Shown here: positions 48,910 through 57,010 of the stretch, piece by piece | How the letters are laid out: each line of letters starts with the position of its first letter | Position numbering within the stretch: the stretch's first letter is position 1 | Virus record (IMG/VR): IMGVR_UViG_3300010367_000378 | Location: 23,901-87,900 of that record | From: a virus | Strand: one strand, 5' to 3' | Length of the DNA stretch: 64,000 bases | Position numbers and translations under genes: made by a program | Notes under the pieces: generated by a model | Told to the model about the DNA's origin: nothing | The model's database searches: none | The model's input: the letters and a program-made list of their open reading frames with translations, nothing else

Positions 48910-49443
48910 GCCTGGAAGCGCCGACGCTGGTCCGCCGCCCTCGCCTTCCCGGCCTCCCCAAGGGCTGGCACACGAAGATCTCGATCCACCCGTGGAAGAT
49001 CCCGAAGCCATTTCTTCCGAAAGGCCACCAGCCGGAGGTCTTCCTCGTGGTGCGGGTCTACGATGACCCGGAGGCCATGTATAGAGCCTTCCGCAAGCTC
49101 TCGAAGAAATGGAGCAGAAAATCCGGCCGCGATGACTTCGCGGGGGCCGTGATCCCGACGCCGCGCCGGCGATCCGGACGCCTTCTCCATCAAAAAGCCG
49201 TTCGCGGAAGTCTTTCTCCTCCGGTCGGCATTGTGCTCGGAGGTCATCGCCCACGAGAGCGTCCACGCGGCCACCGCTTACCTGCGGGGTCTCCGCTGGG
49301 TGCGCGGGAAGGGGATCGAGCTCTCCGTCGGGCCCTGCGGTGGTTTTCCGCGCGAGGAGAGAGTCGCCTACCTGGCGGGGCAGTTCGCCGGCGCAATCCA
49401 GTCCGCGCTGGTAGAGGCTCGGGTGTGGAGCGGCCGGCCATAG
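48906..49443 (+). CDS. HExxH metallopeptidase-like protein, apparent frameshift
   Basis: Starts TTG at 48906. The first part (HTKISIHPWKIPKPFLPKG, VFLVVRVYDDPEAMYRAFRKL) is coding to about 49,150-49,180. Then the sensible frame changes to +1: GDPDAFSIKKPFAEVFLLRS, then VIAHESVHAATAYLRGL (HESVH = HExxH) and EERVAYLAGQFAGAIQSAL, ending at 49443. The zinc motif and the helix following it resemble phage IrrE/ImmA-type proteins. Next to an XRE regulator this could be an antirepressor. As read literally, the first frame misses the metal site. Confidence 0.5.
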
Positions 49444-49487
49444 AGGAGAGGCGTATACTCTGGCCCGTCGACCCCAAGGAGATCGCG

Positions 49488-49610
49488 ATGAAGAAGAAGC
49501 CGCTGTTCGGGGGCAAGAAAGCCGCCCCCTTCGGGAAGGGTGGTGGCCGGAAAGGGAGTCACCCCAACACGGCCAAGGGGACGCCGCGAAAGAGCAAGGC
49601 CAAGAAGTAG
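49488..49610 (+). CDS. Small basic protein
   Basis: 40 residues from ATG at 49488 with AAGGAG upstream. KKKPLFGGKKAAPFGKGGGR and a Lys/Arg-rich rest make it strongly basic, like small phage DNA- or RNA-binding proteins. A TATACT box at 49454-49459 could be its own -10, and a terminator follows. Confidence 0.45.
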   Translation: MKKKPLFGGKKAAPFGKGGGRKGSHPNTAKGTPRKSKAKK

Positions 49611-49622
49611 GTCAGCAAGCCG

Positions 49623-49645
49623 CCCTCGTCAGACCACGAGGGTTT
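49623..49645 (+). terminator. Rho-independent terminator of the XRE island
   Basis: CCCTCGT (49623-49629), 6-base loop, ACGAGGG (49636-49642), then TTT. A 7-bp stem after the last plus-strand gene of the island, facing the end of the leftward head gene, so it may stop transcription from both sides. Confidence 0.6.
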
Positions 49646-49655
49646 CCCAGCAGCG

Positions 49656-50492
49656 TCAGCCATAGTCCAGGCTTGGCGGGTGCTGGACCTTCATGATCTG
49701 GAACAACGCCTCGAGCGGGATCGGTCCGACCGCGGCCTGCGCCCGGTGAAGCGGCCGGACACGTCCATCGCCCTGTGTCCTCCAGACCTTCTTCGCCGTC
49801 GGAGGAATGCTTCCTGTCTTCTTCGCCTCGAGCCAGCTCTGATGCCGGCCGAAAGAAACCGATTCGATGAGCCCGCGGTCGGCAATGGCCTGCGCCCGCA
49901 ACGCCTTCCCGGCAGCCGCTCGTTCAGCGACGCCGGCTGATACCTGCTCTGGAGTCAAAGAGCTCGCAGAGGCTCCAGCCCGCCAAGCTTCGACGCGGGC
50001 CGCCTGCTTCGGGGTGAGCCCGATGACAGAACGGATTTCTTCCCGCAGTCGGCGCAGCGTCTTGAGGCTTTGATTTCCGACATACTCCTGGGCCGCTCGG
50101 CCGATCGACTGGCGGATGCCCGCCCTGGTCACGGCGTCTATCCCCTCGGCCAGGTCAACCGCCAATTGCCGGCCGAACTCCGAGGCGAGCTCCCCGACCC
50201 TGGCGCTGAGGGCTGGTGCTGCTGCAGAAGGAAGAAGGGCGATTCCCTGTTCGAGTCCGGTCTCGACGAGGCTGTGTTCCACCGCCGAGAGCGCCGCTTC
50301 GAGACGGGAGCGGGCTGCGATCCATTGCGGGCTGTTCGTGAGGGGGTTGGGGGAACCCGTCTTAATCCCTGCGTCAATCCGGGCCGCTTTGACGTCCGCC
50401 TCGAGGCTGGAGGTGTAGTCCTCGATCGCCGCTGCCAGGGTGGTCAGCTCATCCTCCAGGCCGGCGTAGGGGTCCTCCTCGACGGCGGACAT
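49656..50492 (-). CDS. Head morphogenesis protein (Mu gpF/SPP1 gp7-like), early TGA
   Basis: 278 residues. The N-terminal helical region is followed by the morphogenesis module: VSFGRHQSWLEAKKTGSIPPTAKKVWRTQGDGRVRPLHRAQAAVGPIP, the usual RT..D.RVRP.H order. Family members end with a conserved CRC-type cysteine element; here HPPSLDYG is followed by TGA, then CGC TGC TGG (RCW) and 6 more sense codons to a second TGA at 49629. A single C-to-A change would turn TGC into this TGA. It lies just after the portal gene, as usual. Confidence 0.65.
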   Translation of the reverse strand: MSAVEEDPYAGLEDELTTLAAAIEDYTSSLEADVKAARIDAGIKTGSPNPLTNSPQWIAARSRLEAALSAVEHSLVETGLEQGIALLPSAAAPALSARVGELASEFGRQLAVDLAEGIDAVTRAGIRQSIGRAAQEYVGNQSLKTLRRLREEIRSVIGLTPKQAARVEAWRAGASASSLTPEQVSAGVAERAAAGKALRAQAIADRGLIESVSFGRHQSWLEAKKTGSIPPTAKKVWRTQGDGRVRPLHRAQAAVGPIPLEALFQIMKVQHPPSLDYG

Positions 50493-50497
50493 TCAAC

Positions 50498-52177
50498 TCA
50501 CGTCCCGATGAAGGATTGAGTCCTGGCCAGCGCCGAGTTGTCCGCCGCGGCAGCAGGATCAGCACCCCCCGGGCCACCCAAGGCCGCCCTGTTGGCGGCG
50601 TCCCACGCCAGCTCCGAGGCAACGTCGAACGTCTGCTGGTCCACGTCGCCGGCGCGCTTCGCCTCGGCCCAGTAGTTCTTCGGGCTCATCTTGTCGGCCA
50701 CGAAGAGGGCATGGAGCCTCTCCATCCCGGTGTTGGGCAGGCCGAAATCGTGAGGGATCGAGACGGCGCCCCGCTTGGGGAGCCCTCCCAAGAGCGCCAT
50801 GAGGTCGAGAATCCTCTTCCAGGCCTGCTCTTGAAAGATCACCCACATCTCCAGCGCGGAGGAGGCCTGCACCCCCTGGAGGGTGATCTCGCGGGCGGTG
50901 ACGGGCCCCGTGGGGCGTTCGACCTGGATCTGGTGGTGAGCCTTCTCGATGAGGGCGATCTTCCACTCGACGACTTCCATCACGGACTTCAGCGCCGTCC
51001 CCTGCATCTCGGCGATCGTCAGCGTTGCAGCCGCCTCCGTGGAGACGAAGAACCGAGTTCCCCTGGTATCCGGCAGCAGCGGCTTCTTCGTAACAGGATC
51101 GAGCCCGACACCGCTCTGGTGGACGAACGCGATCGTCGCTTCCCGGGCCAGGTTGAGCAACTCGCTGTTGTGGTTCCAGATCGTGTTCTGGGTCCACGCC
51201 GTGTCGAGGAAGGGACAGTGGCCGCGGTAGGGTCCCTTGCGGTCGGTGTAGTGGGGAACCAGCGGGATATCGAGGAGCTCATCCAAGGGGTTGTCGGGGA
51301 GGATGAAGCCGCGCTTGGTCGTGTCCTCAACCCACTCCCCCTTCGAATTCTTGACGTAGAGTTGGGTCCTGACCTTCCGTTCGTCGCTCCCCTTCTCGGC
51401 ATCTGGATTACCGGCCGTCACCACCTTGCAGGCGGGCGTCGCGTCGTCCACCCAGGCGTCGGGGTCCGCAACGTCGACGGTCGTGATCGGCTGGTCGAGA
51501 ACGATCTGCTTCAGGCGCGGGACTCCGTTGCGGGTCTCGAGCGTGATGCGCCGAACATGACAGCGCCGGAATTTCGTGACCCGCGGTTGCGCCCCTGCTG
51601 CTCGCCGGCTTGCGGGATCGGGAAACTGCCGGGGGTCGTTGTCGACGAAAGAGAACACGACCCCCTCAAAGAGCGCGTCGGCGAAGGTCTCGGCGGCGTA
51701 CTCGTCCAGGTTCTGCCCCTCGGCCGTCAGGGTATCGACCCACCCAGGCGTCCGATGCACCAGCTCCCCAGAGGGTCCCATCTCGGACTTGCCGGCAAGC
51801 TCCTCGTCGTAGCCGGCGATGGTGATCCGGGAGCGGAAGGGGAGGCGAGCCGTCGATCGGATCGACTCGGCCCAGGGGTTCGGCATGTCCGAGCGGTTGA
51901 CCCGGCGGAAGTAGAGGGTGTCGGTGAGCCCTGATACGGCAGAGGCGGAGCTCACGGCGCCAGCCGTCGCCGATGGGCCTCCGCCGACCGTGATCACTTC
52001 CATCTCGCCCGGGTTCGGCCACATGAAGCGGAAGCCGCGGGCGTGCTCCCGCATAGCGGTTACGCCCTCCCTCAACGCCACGGCGAGGAGGTGCGCCTCT
52101 TCGTCCTTCCGAATCCAATCGCTCTGTTCATCGACACGGCGACGGACCGGACCGTCGGCAGCCTTTGGAGTTTTCAC
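50498..52177 (-). CDS. Portal protein (DUF4055-like)
   Basis: 559 residues. The C-terminal half (PYRGHCPFLDTAWTQNTIWNHNSELLNLAREATIAFVH... GTALKSVMEVVEWKIALIEKAHHQIQ) fits DUF4055, a portal-type family, and LEMWVIFQEQAWKRILDLMALLGG is the long helix near the C terminus. It forms the dodecameric channel for DNA packaging. It directly follows the terminase gene and precedes the morphogenesis gene. Confidence 0.8.
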   Translation of the reverse strand: MKTPKAADGPVRRRVDEQSDWIRKDEEAHLLAVALREGVTAMREHARGFRFMWPNPGEMEVITVGGGPSATAGAVSSASAVSGLTDTLYFRRVNRSDMPNPWAESIRSTARLPFRSRITIAGYDEELAGKSEMGPSGELVHRTPGWVDTLTAEGQNLDEYAAETFADALFEGVVFSFVDNDPRQFPDPASRRAAGAQPRVTKFRRCHVRRITLETRNGVPRLKQIVLDQPITTVDVADPDAWVDDATPACKVVTAGNPDAEKGSDERKVRTQLYVKNSKGEWVEDTTKRGFILPDNPLDELLDIPLVPHYTDRKGPYRGHCPFLDTAWTQNTIWNHNSELLNLAREATIAFVHQSGVGLDPVTKKPLLPDTRGTRFFVSTEAAATLTIAEMQGTALKSVMEVVEWKIALIEKAHHQIQVERPTGPVTAREITLQGVQASSALEMWVIFQEQAWKRILDLMALLGGLPKRGAVSIPHDFGLPNTGMERLHALFVADKMSPKNYWAEAKRAGDVDQQTFDVASELAWDAANRAALGGPGGADPAAAADNSALARTQSFIGT

Positions 52178-52192
52178 GATGGGTGAATGGTA

Positions 52193-54442
52193 TCACCACC
52201 CCGGAGGACGCGGCATGGCGGCCGACTGCGCAGGGGGAGGGGGCTCCTCATAGACCTCCTCGTAGGCGTCGACCGTCGCGTCGACGTCGTCGTCGATGCG
52301 CCCCTCGTCCCCGGTGAACGACTGCAGGATCTGGAGCCAGAACGTCCACCAGTCGCCAGCGAAGAGGGCTCCCTTCGCCGCGATCTCCCTGAGCTCCGGG
52401 TGGGCCGAGACCTTCTCGCTCCAGTTTTCGACCAGGTGGGAGATGGCCGGTTCCCAGGAGGCGCCGACGAACTGGATGCCCCCGGGGATGTCCGGCGCCG
52501 GCGGTTGGGCCCTGCTCCGGAAGGCGTCGGCGCGCGCGGCCTTCGCCGACAGGGTCGCCGTCGCCGCCCGGCGTGGGCGCTTGCAGATGATCTCCGGGAC
52601 CGGCATCCCTACCCAGCCCGCCACCTCCCGGAGATAGCGGACGATCTCATCCGCCCACCCCTCGCCGCCGGTGGCGGGGTCGATCGGGATGCGGATCTTG
52701 ACCCCCGGGCCATCGAGCAGCATCGCCGCGGCGATGAGTTGCTTCACGCCACGCGGAGCGAACTGGCCCCGGACGACGTGGCGGAGAATGATGTCGCCGC
52801 CAGCCTTCGTTCGACCCATCTTCGAGCCGACCGTGAAGTCGCCGCCGCCCTCGGTCGAGGCGAGGTCCCAGGCCCGGACGCAGATCTCGTAGATGTCCTC
52901 GTTCGCTACGAGCCCGGCGATCGCGGGGTCCCGGTCGAGGCGGACGAACCACTCCGACTCGAAGTTGCCGCCGCGCTCGACGCCCTTCGGATTCTGCTGG
53001 CACTCGCAGGCCGCGATGATCGGCCCCCGGATCTTGAAGACGACCCGCCATGCGTCGGCGCTCCGGCGCTCTGGCCAGAGCGGGGTCCCCGGCTCGGTCC
53101 GGAAGTCCGGCAGGATCTCGAAGAGGGGATACATCTCCCGGTAGCCGTCGAGCACGGCCGGGTCATAGACCGCGGAGAGGGCGAGGATGCCCCACTTCTC
53201 ATCGGCCGTGGGGTTTTCGGCGAGGGCGGCGTGGCTGAGGCCCATGGCGTAGCCGATGAGGTCGCCTTTGTCCCAGCGCGTGACCGTCGCGCAGAGCTTC
53301 TGGCGGCGCATCTCGGCGGCGAACATCGACTCGCGGGCGCGGAGGACGCTGCCGTAGCGGGTCCGTTTCTTCTCCTGGGCACTCTTGTTGACGGCGTCCG
53401 CCCAGTCCTGATCCGGATCGTCGGGGAAGACCCAGGAGGCCGGGTTTCCTGTCTGGCCAGCAGCCATGCCGGCCGACCAGCAGCCGCCTCCTGCCTTCGT
53501 CTTCCACTCCTGGACCGCCTGGCGGCCGGGCTCGAACTCGCCACCGGACTTCTTGAAGTTGGCCCGGGCGTCCGCGCTCCTCTTGTTCGCGATCTTGGTG
53601 TTGTAGGAGACGATCGAGCACCAGTCGCTGGGGAACCGGTGGAGGATGTAGGGGACGGCATGACGCGGGCCGGCCTCGGTCTTGCCGTGCTGGGACGGGA
53701 TAAAGATCGCGAGGTGATCGAAGGCGCCGTCGATCCAGCGGTCGACGGCGCCGACGATCGAGGGGGTGTGGGGGGCCCAGATGAACTTCCCGCCGAAGTG
53801 GCGCTCCAGCCACTCCCGGTAGGATGGGAAGGCCGGGCGCTTGATCAGCTCGGGGTCGAGATCTTTCGGGTCGAGAAGGAAGACGCGGCGGCCAGAGCTG
53901 CCGTTGACGCTCCAGTGTCGAGACACCCAGCCGGGCTCCAAGGCCGATCGAGCAGCAGCGACGACCCTCCGGAGTGGGTGAGGGCTTGCGAGAGTCGCGT
54001 CGCGGAGGAGAGTGAAGACGTGCTCCGAGACGTCCTCGGCCTGGTCGACGAGCAGCACGTCGGGGCGGCGGTCGAGCGCCTTGAGAGCTTCCGACTCCCG
54101 GTTGCAGCCGATCCAACGGATTGAGGAACCATTCCTGAACCGGATCTCGCCTTGAAGAGCCTCGGCGAAGCCGTGGGACTGCATCTCCCGGACCATCGAG
54201 AGAAGGCCGTCCTGGCCGCCGACGTGGTCGCGGTAGACGTCCGTCTCATCTTTCTGGAGGATCAGGACCGAGGTCCCGTCTCGGGATGTACAGGCCCGGA
54301 GCGCCATGGCGCGCAGCAGGTACGACGCTCCGGCCGGGACACCGCGGGCGGCGCTCGACAGGAGGAGCTCCGGAACACCATCGAGGCGGAGTGCCTCGAA
54401 CTGCCCGCGGAACAGGCGGAAGATCGATCTTGGACGGGCCAC
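52193..54442 (-). CDS. terL: Terminase large subunit with extra N-terminal ATPase-like domain
   Basis: 749 residues. The canonical motor starts at residue 221: IFIPSQHGKTE (Walker A, about 247-256), WVFPDDP (Walker B region, about 337-343), ATVTRWDKGDLIGY (coupling motif), and nuclease acids in RAWDLAS (D526), GGGDFTVG (D535) and IPIDPATGG (D588). Residues 1-210 look like a second TerL ATPase: QFEALRLDGVPELLLSSAARGV (degenerate P-loop), VLILQKDETDVYR, IRFRNGSSIRWIG, PDVLLVDQAEDVSEHVFTLL (Walker B-like). The usual HGKTE-type terminases lack such a region. Packages DNA with the portal. Confidence 0.85.
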   Translation of the reverse strand: MARPRSIFRLFRGQFEALRLDGVPELLLSSAARGVPAGASYLLRAMALRACTSRDGTSVLILQKDETDVYRDHVGGQDGLLSMVREMQSHGFAEALQGEIRFRNGSSIRWIGCNRESEALKALDRRPDVLLVDQAEDVSEHVFTLLRDATLASPHPLRRVVAAARSALEPGWVSRHWSVNGSSGRRVFLLDPKDLDPELIKRPAFPSYREWLERHFGGKFIWAPHTPSIVGAVDRWIDGAFDHLAIFIPSQHGKTEAGPRHAVPYILHRFPSDWCSIVSYNTKIANKRSADARANFKKSGGEFEPGRQAVQEWKTKAGGGCWSAGMAAGQTGNPASWVFPDDPDQDWADAVNKSAQEKKRTRYGSVLRARESMFAAEMRRQKLCATVTRWDKGDLIGYAMGLSHAALAENPTADEKWGILALSAVYDPAVLDGYREMYPLFEILPDFRTEPGTPLWPERRSADAWRVVFKIRGPIIAACECQQNPKGVERGGNFESEWFVRLDRDPAIAGLVANEDIYEICVRAWDLASTEGGGDFTVGSKMGRTKAGGDIILRHVVRGQFAPRGVKQLIAAAMLLDGPGVKIRIPIDPATGGEGWADEIVRYLREVAGWVGMPVPEIICKRPRRAATATLSAKAARADAFRSRAQPPAPDIPGGIQFVGASWEPAISHLVENWSEKVSAHPELREIAAKGALFAGDWWTFWLQILQSFTGDEGRIDDDVDATVDAYEEVYEEPPPPAQSAAMPRPPGW

Positions 54443-54579
54443 GTTTGTTTCAAATGGTACGCGATCAGCTTGGAACTTCTAACCTGCCGCGAGTAGAATC
54501 CACGCCTGGAGCCCCCTGGGGCCGGATCGGTCACGTTGACACGTGGTTGAAGCGATGGTGGTGGGGGGCTTCTTTCGAT

Positions 54580-54656
54580 AGCGGGATGGCGCAGCCTGGT
54601 AGCGCGGCGGACTCATAATCCGCAGGTCGCGGGTTCAAGTCCCGCTCCCGCAACCA
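54580..54656 (+). tRNA. tRNA with CAU anticodon (Met, initiator-like)
   Basis: 77 bases, with CCA encoded (54654-54656). The anticodon stem GCGGA-TCCGC has loop CTCATAA (anticodon CAT), T arm GCGGG-TTCAAGT-CCCGC, D arm GCGC-AGCCTGGTA-GCGC. Position 1:72 is an A:A mismatch, like the unpaired 1:72 of bacterial initiator tRNA. However, 11:24 is C:G and the anticodon stem has only two consecutive GC pairs, which is elongator-like. tRNA-Ile2 (CAU) is a possible alternative. It is on the strand opposite the neighbouring genes. Confidence 0.85.
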
Positions 54657-55076
54657 GTTCTTTTCCGATACACCCGCGTGCACCGCGGCCCGGGCCTCCT
54701 CCTTCTAGCCGAGGCGGGGGTCTTGGCCGCCGGTCAAGTCATGCCAGTCCCGGGGCAGTGTGGAGGGTGAACCTGGGGCCGAAGCGAGCCGATGCCTGCT
54801 GGAGAAGGCGGCTCGCGGGTGATGGTGGGACTCCACGGCCGGCACTTCATGCGTAGGGCCCCCGGGGCTGTTCTCCAGCAGCTCCGGGGCTTTCCAGCTA
54901 CCGTTTCCACAACCTCGACAGCAGCCAGCGGATGATCCCCAGGCTCCGACGACCCTGGTGGCGGCGATGGCTGCGCAGCCAGACCCGGCGCCGGCTCCCT
55001 CTTCGAGCCGCCATCCTCCACCACCGGGAGACCGTGTCCGCTTTCATCGCGCCCATCGCCCCAGGTGCGCGCGCCT
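54657..55076. other. 420-bp region without a clear gene
   Basis: Between the tRNA and the end of the leftward gene at 55077. The best candidate is a leftward 52-codon basic frame (ATG 55056 to TAG 54898; VWLRSHRRHQGRRSLGIIRW), but it has no ribosome binding site. No terminator or operator copy is seen. It may hold a packaging signal or regulatory RNA; nothing proves this. Confidence 0.3.
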
Positions 55077-55474
55077 TCAGTTCGACAGCTCGTCTTCGTC
55101 GACGTCTGCCACGGTAGCCGGGGGAGAGGGTGCAGCACCACCACCGAGGGCGGTGTCGATCGCCGCCTCGATGGTGGCGATAAGCCGCTCTTTGGCGGCT
55201 TGCTCCGCAGTTGGAAGCCGTTGACCACGTCCATAGCCATCCGGACGAGATCCTCGGCGGCTTGCTGGCGTTCCACGGTCGGTTCGAGAGACGGCTTGCC
55301 GATCCTCCACCCGGTCCGGGTCATCCAGGTCGTGCAGCCGTCGGAGACCGCGCGCAGCGCGTCCATGGCGTCGAGCACGATCTGCGTGAGGGCCCCGGCC
55401 TTGGCGACCAGCGGCAGCCTCGCGGTCTCGGACTCGTCGAGCGCCTGGCAGAGGACCTCGCCCCATTCCTTCAC
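55077..55474 (-). CDS. Hypothetical, possible small terminase, apparent frameshift
   Basis: GTG at 55474 starts KEWGEVLCQALDESETARLP and runs through AAEDLVRMAMDVVNGFQL. Near 55,200-55,215 the coding frame shifts, continuing TAEQAAKERLIATIEAAIDTAL and ending ATVADVDEDELSN at 55077. Joined, it is a helical protein of about 131 residues just upstream (in transcription) of the terminase, a place where small terminase subunits are found. No HTH is evident, so this is a guess. Confidence 0.45.
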
Positions 55475-55488
55475 CCAGTCCTCGGGGT

Positions 55489-55689
55489 CTAGGACGTTGA
55501 GATCCTCTCTCGGGCGCGCCTCGCCGTTACGCTGCTGGCGCCCTGTTGTGGCGCAGCGGCCCCGGCCAGAGGCGGGATCAGCGACCAGCCGGCACGCTTG
55601 AGCACGTCGACGATCGAGGAGGAGGCCGAGACCCGCCGTTGTAGGCGACCATCCGGCGAATAGAGGACGATCTTCTTTTTATTCAGCAT
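55489..55689 (-). CDS. Small conserved phage protein
   Basis: 66 residues from ATG at 55689 with GGAGAGGA upstream. KKIVLYSPDGRLQRRV then SIVDVLKRAGWSLIPP is the order of a short, widespread phage protein (xLYxPDGxx...VxxxLxxGW), function unknown. The C-terminal 30 residues are low-complexity. It overlaps the upstream gene end. Confidence 0.55.
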   Translation of the reverse strand: MLNKKKIVLYSPDGRLQRRVSASSSIVDVLKRAGWSLIPPLAGAAAPQQGASSVTARRARERISTS

Positions 55690-56770
55690 TTTCCTCTCCA
55701 TTCTCCCGCGGCGTGAATTCCGCCTCGAGGAACACCACCTCCATGCTTCGCGCCTTCCCTTCCTCCACAACGGCGCCGGGCAGGCGCAGATACTCCCGGA
55801 TCTGGTTGGCCTTCTGCTGGACCCGCTGCGCCCGGATGCGGTCGAGCGCCGCCACCTCGCTGGTGACGGGGAGGTGGTCGGCTCGATCGAGGAGGGCGAT
55901 CTCGCGCCCCAGCAGGCCCAGGACCGCCTCCTGCGCCTGAGCGGGGTCCTGGAGCTTCGTGAGGAGCTGAGCGAAGGTCTCGTCCCCCTCGGCCGCCGGC
56001 AGCATGTCGCGGCCGAACTTCACCATCCGCTGTTCCGCCCGCAGCTTCAGCCGGAGCTTGGCGTTCTCCTGCACCCGGCCCCAGAGCTCGGCGCGTCCGG
56101 CGGCTTCGTCCTGGCGGTAGGAGAGGATCTGGGTGGGCTGCGGAGGGCCACCGTTCGCCGCGCTGCCGCGGGTCACCGACTTGCGCACCACCCGGGAGCG
56201 GGCCAGGTCCTCGAGGATCATCTCGTCCATCTGGTAGGTCCAGGAGATCTCCTCCTGAATCGAGGCGAGCTGCTCGTCGAGGAAGGCGGCGCCGTTGGCG
56301 AGGGACCCCTGGCGCAGATCGTTCCAGACGACCCGCATGTCCCCCCGCACCGTCTGGACGCTGAGGCGGGCCGCTTCCGCCGCGGCGTCGGCCTCGGAAG
56401 CCGAGACCCCGCGCGCCAGCGCCTGCTCACGGGCCCGGGCGGAACGGCGTTCGTTGAGAAGCTTCCAGCCCTCGACCGCCGTGAATTTCGGTCCAGCCTG
56501 CCGGGCGAGATTCAGCAGGAAGGCGCGGTCATCCTCCCGCTCCAGGTCGTTCCGTTCTATGCGTGCCATCTGGTGCTCATCAGGATAGCCGGGAAGCTCT
56601 ACGGCTGCCAGTTCCGGGGGGGGGGGCAAAGTATCCCACTCAGGGAACTCCAGCCCTTCCATTCCGGCCGCCAGCTCGTCGGCCAGTTTCTCAAAGGCCT
56701 GGGGGTCGAACCCTTCCAGGTCGTGGTGCTCGTCGATGCGCGGGACCTCCAGTAGATGAGGTAGCCGCAC
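55679..56770 (-). CDS. Hypothetical packaging-region protein with C11 tract
   Basis: 363 residues from GTG at 56770 (a TAA lies in frame just upstream, so this is the first start). Mostly helical: DDRAFLLNLARQAGPKF, AREQALARGVSASEADAAAEAARL, AFLDEQLASIQEEISWTYQMDEMILEDLARSR, KLRLKLRAEQRMVKF. It could be a small terminase or scaffold-like DNA-binding protein by location, but no motif supports this. Near residue 50 an 11-C run encodes Pro4; a slip there would truncate it. Confidence 0.5.
   Translation of the reverse strand: MRLPHLLEVPRIDEHHDLEGFDPQAFEKLADELAAGMEGLEFPEWDTLPPPPELAAVELPGYPDEHQMARIERNDLEREDDRAFLLNLARQAGPKFTAVEGWKLLNERRSARAREQALARGVSASEADAAAEAARLSVQTVRGDMRVVWNDLRQGSLANGAAFLDEQLASIQEEISWTYQMDEMILEDLARSRVVRKSVTRGSAANGGPPQPTQILSYRQDEAAGRAELWGRVQENAKLRLKLRAEQRMVKFGRDMLPAAEGDETFAQLLTKLQDPAQAQEAVLGLLGREIALLDRADHLPVTSEVAALDRIRAQRVQQKANQIREYLRLPGAVVEEGKARSMEVVFLEAEFTPRENGEENAE
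56616..56626 (-). repeat. G11/C11 homopolymer in coding sequence
   Basis: Eleven G on the plus strand with flanks GTTCC and CAAA, almost the same as those of the 19106-19116 tract. It lies near the 5' end of the 363-residue gene, where a length change would act as an on/off switch. Confidence 0.9.
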
Positions 56771-56833
56771 GCCTGGTTAATGGGACGACAGCAGACCGTG
56801 AAGTGCCGGGGGTGCGAAGGCATTATGCACCCT

Positions 56834-57010
56834 TCAGCGTTGCAGCAGGCAGGCATTGAGCGTCGAGGCGATCGAGCGCGCCACCTCCTCCCGATGGTAG
56901 CGGTTGGGCGCGGCCGACGTCGGTCGGCCCTCCCGGGCCTCGAATCGCCGGCCGGTCCACACCACCTTCCAGGTCTCTCCGGGCGGGGGGAGGAGGAGCT
57001 GCTCGCGCAT
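56834..57010 (-). CDS. Small conserved phage protein
   Basis: 58 residues from ATG at 57010, overlapping the methyltransferase stop in an ATGA junction. PGETWKVVWTGRRFEAREGRP then YHREEVARSIASTLNACLL is a plausible small alpha/beta domain. It is too short to be found easily by frame length alone but is supported by the coupling. Confidence 0.5.
   Translation of the reverse strand: MREQLLLPPPGETWKVVWTGRRFEAREGRPTSAAPNRYHREEVARSIASTLNACLLQR

Noticed and set aside
54734-55474. A 246-residue protein downstream of the tRNA
   Set aside because: After about residue 90 it becomes Pro/Ser/Arg-rich noise; the coding signal moves to another frame that ends at 55077.
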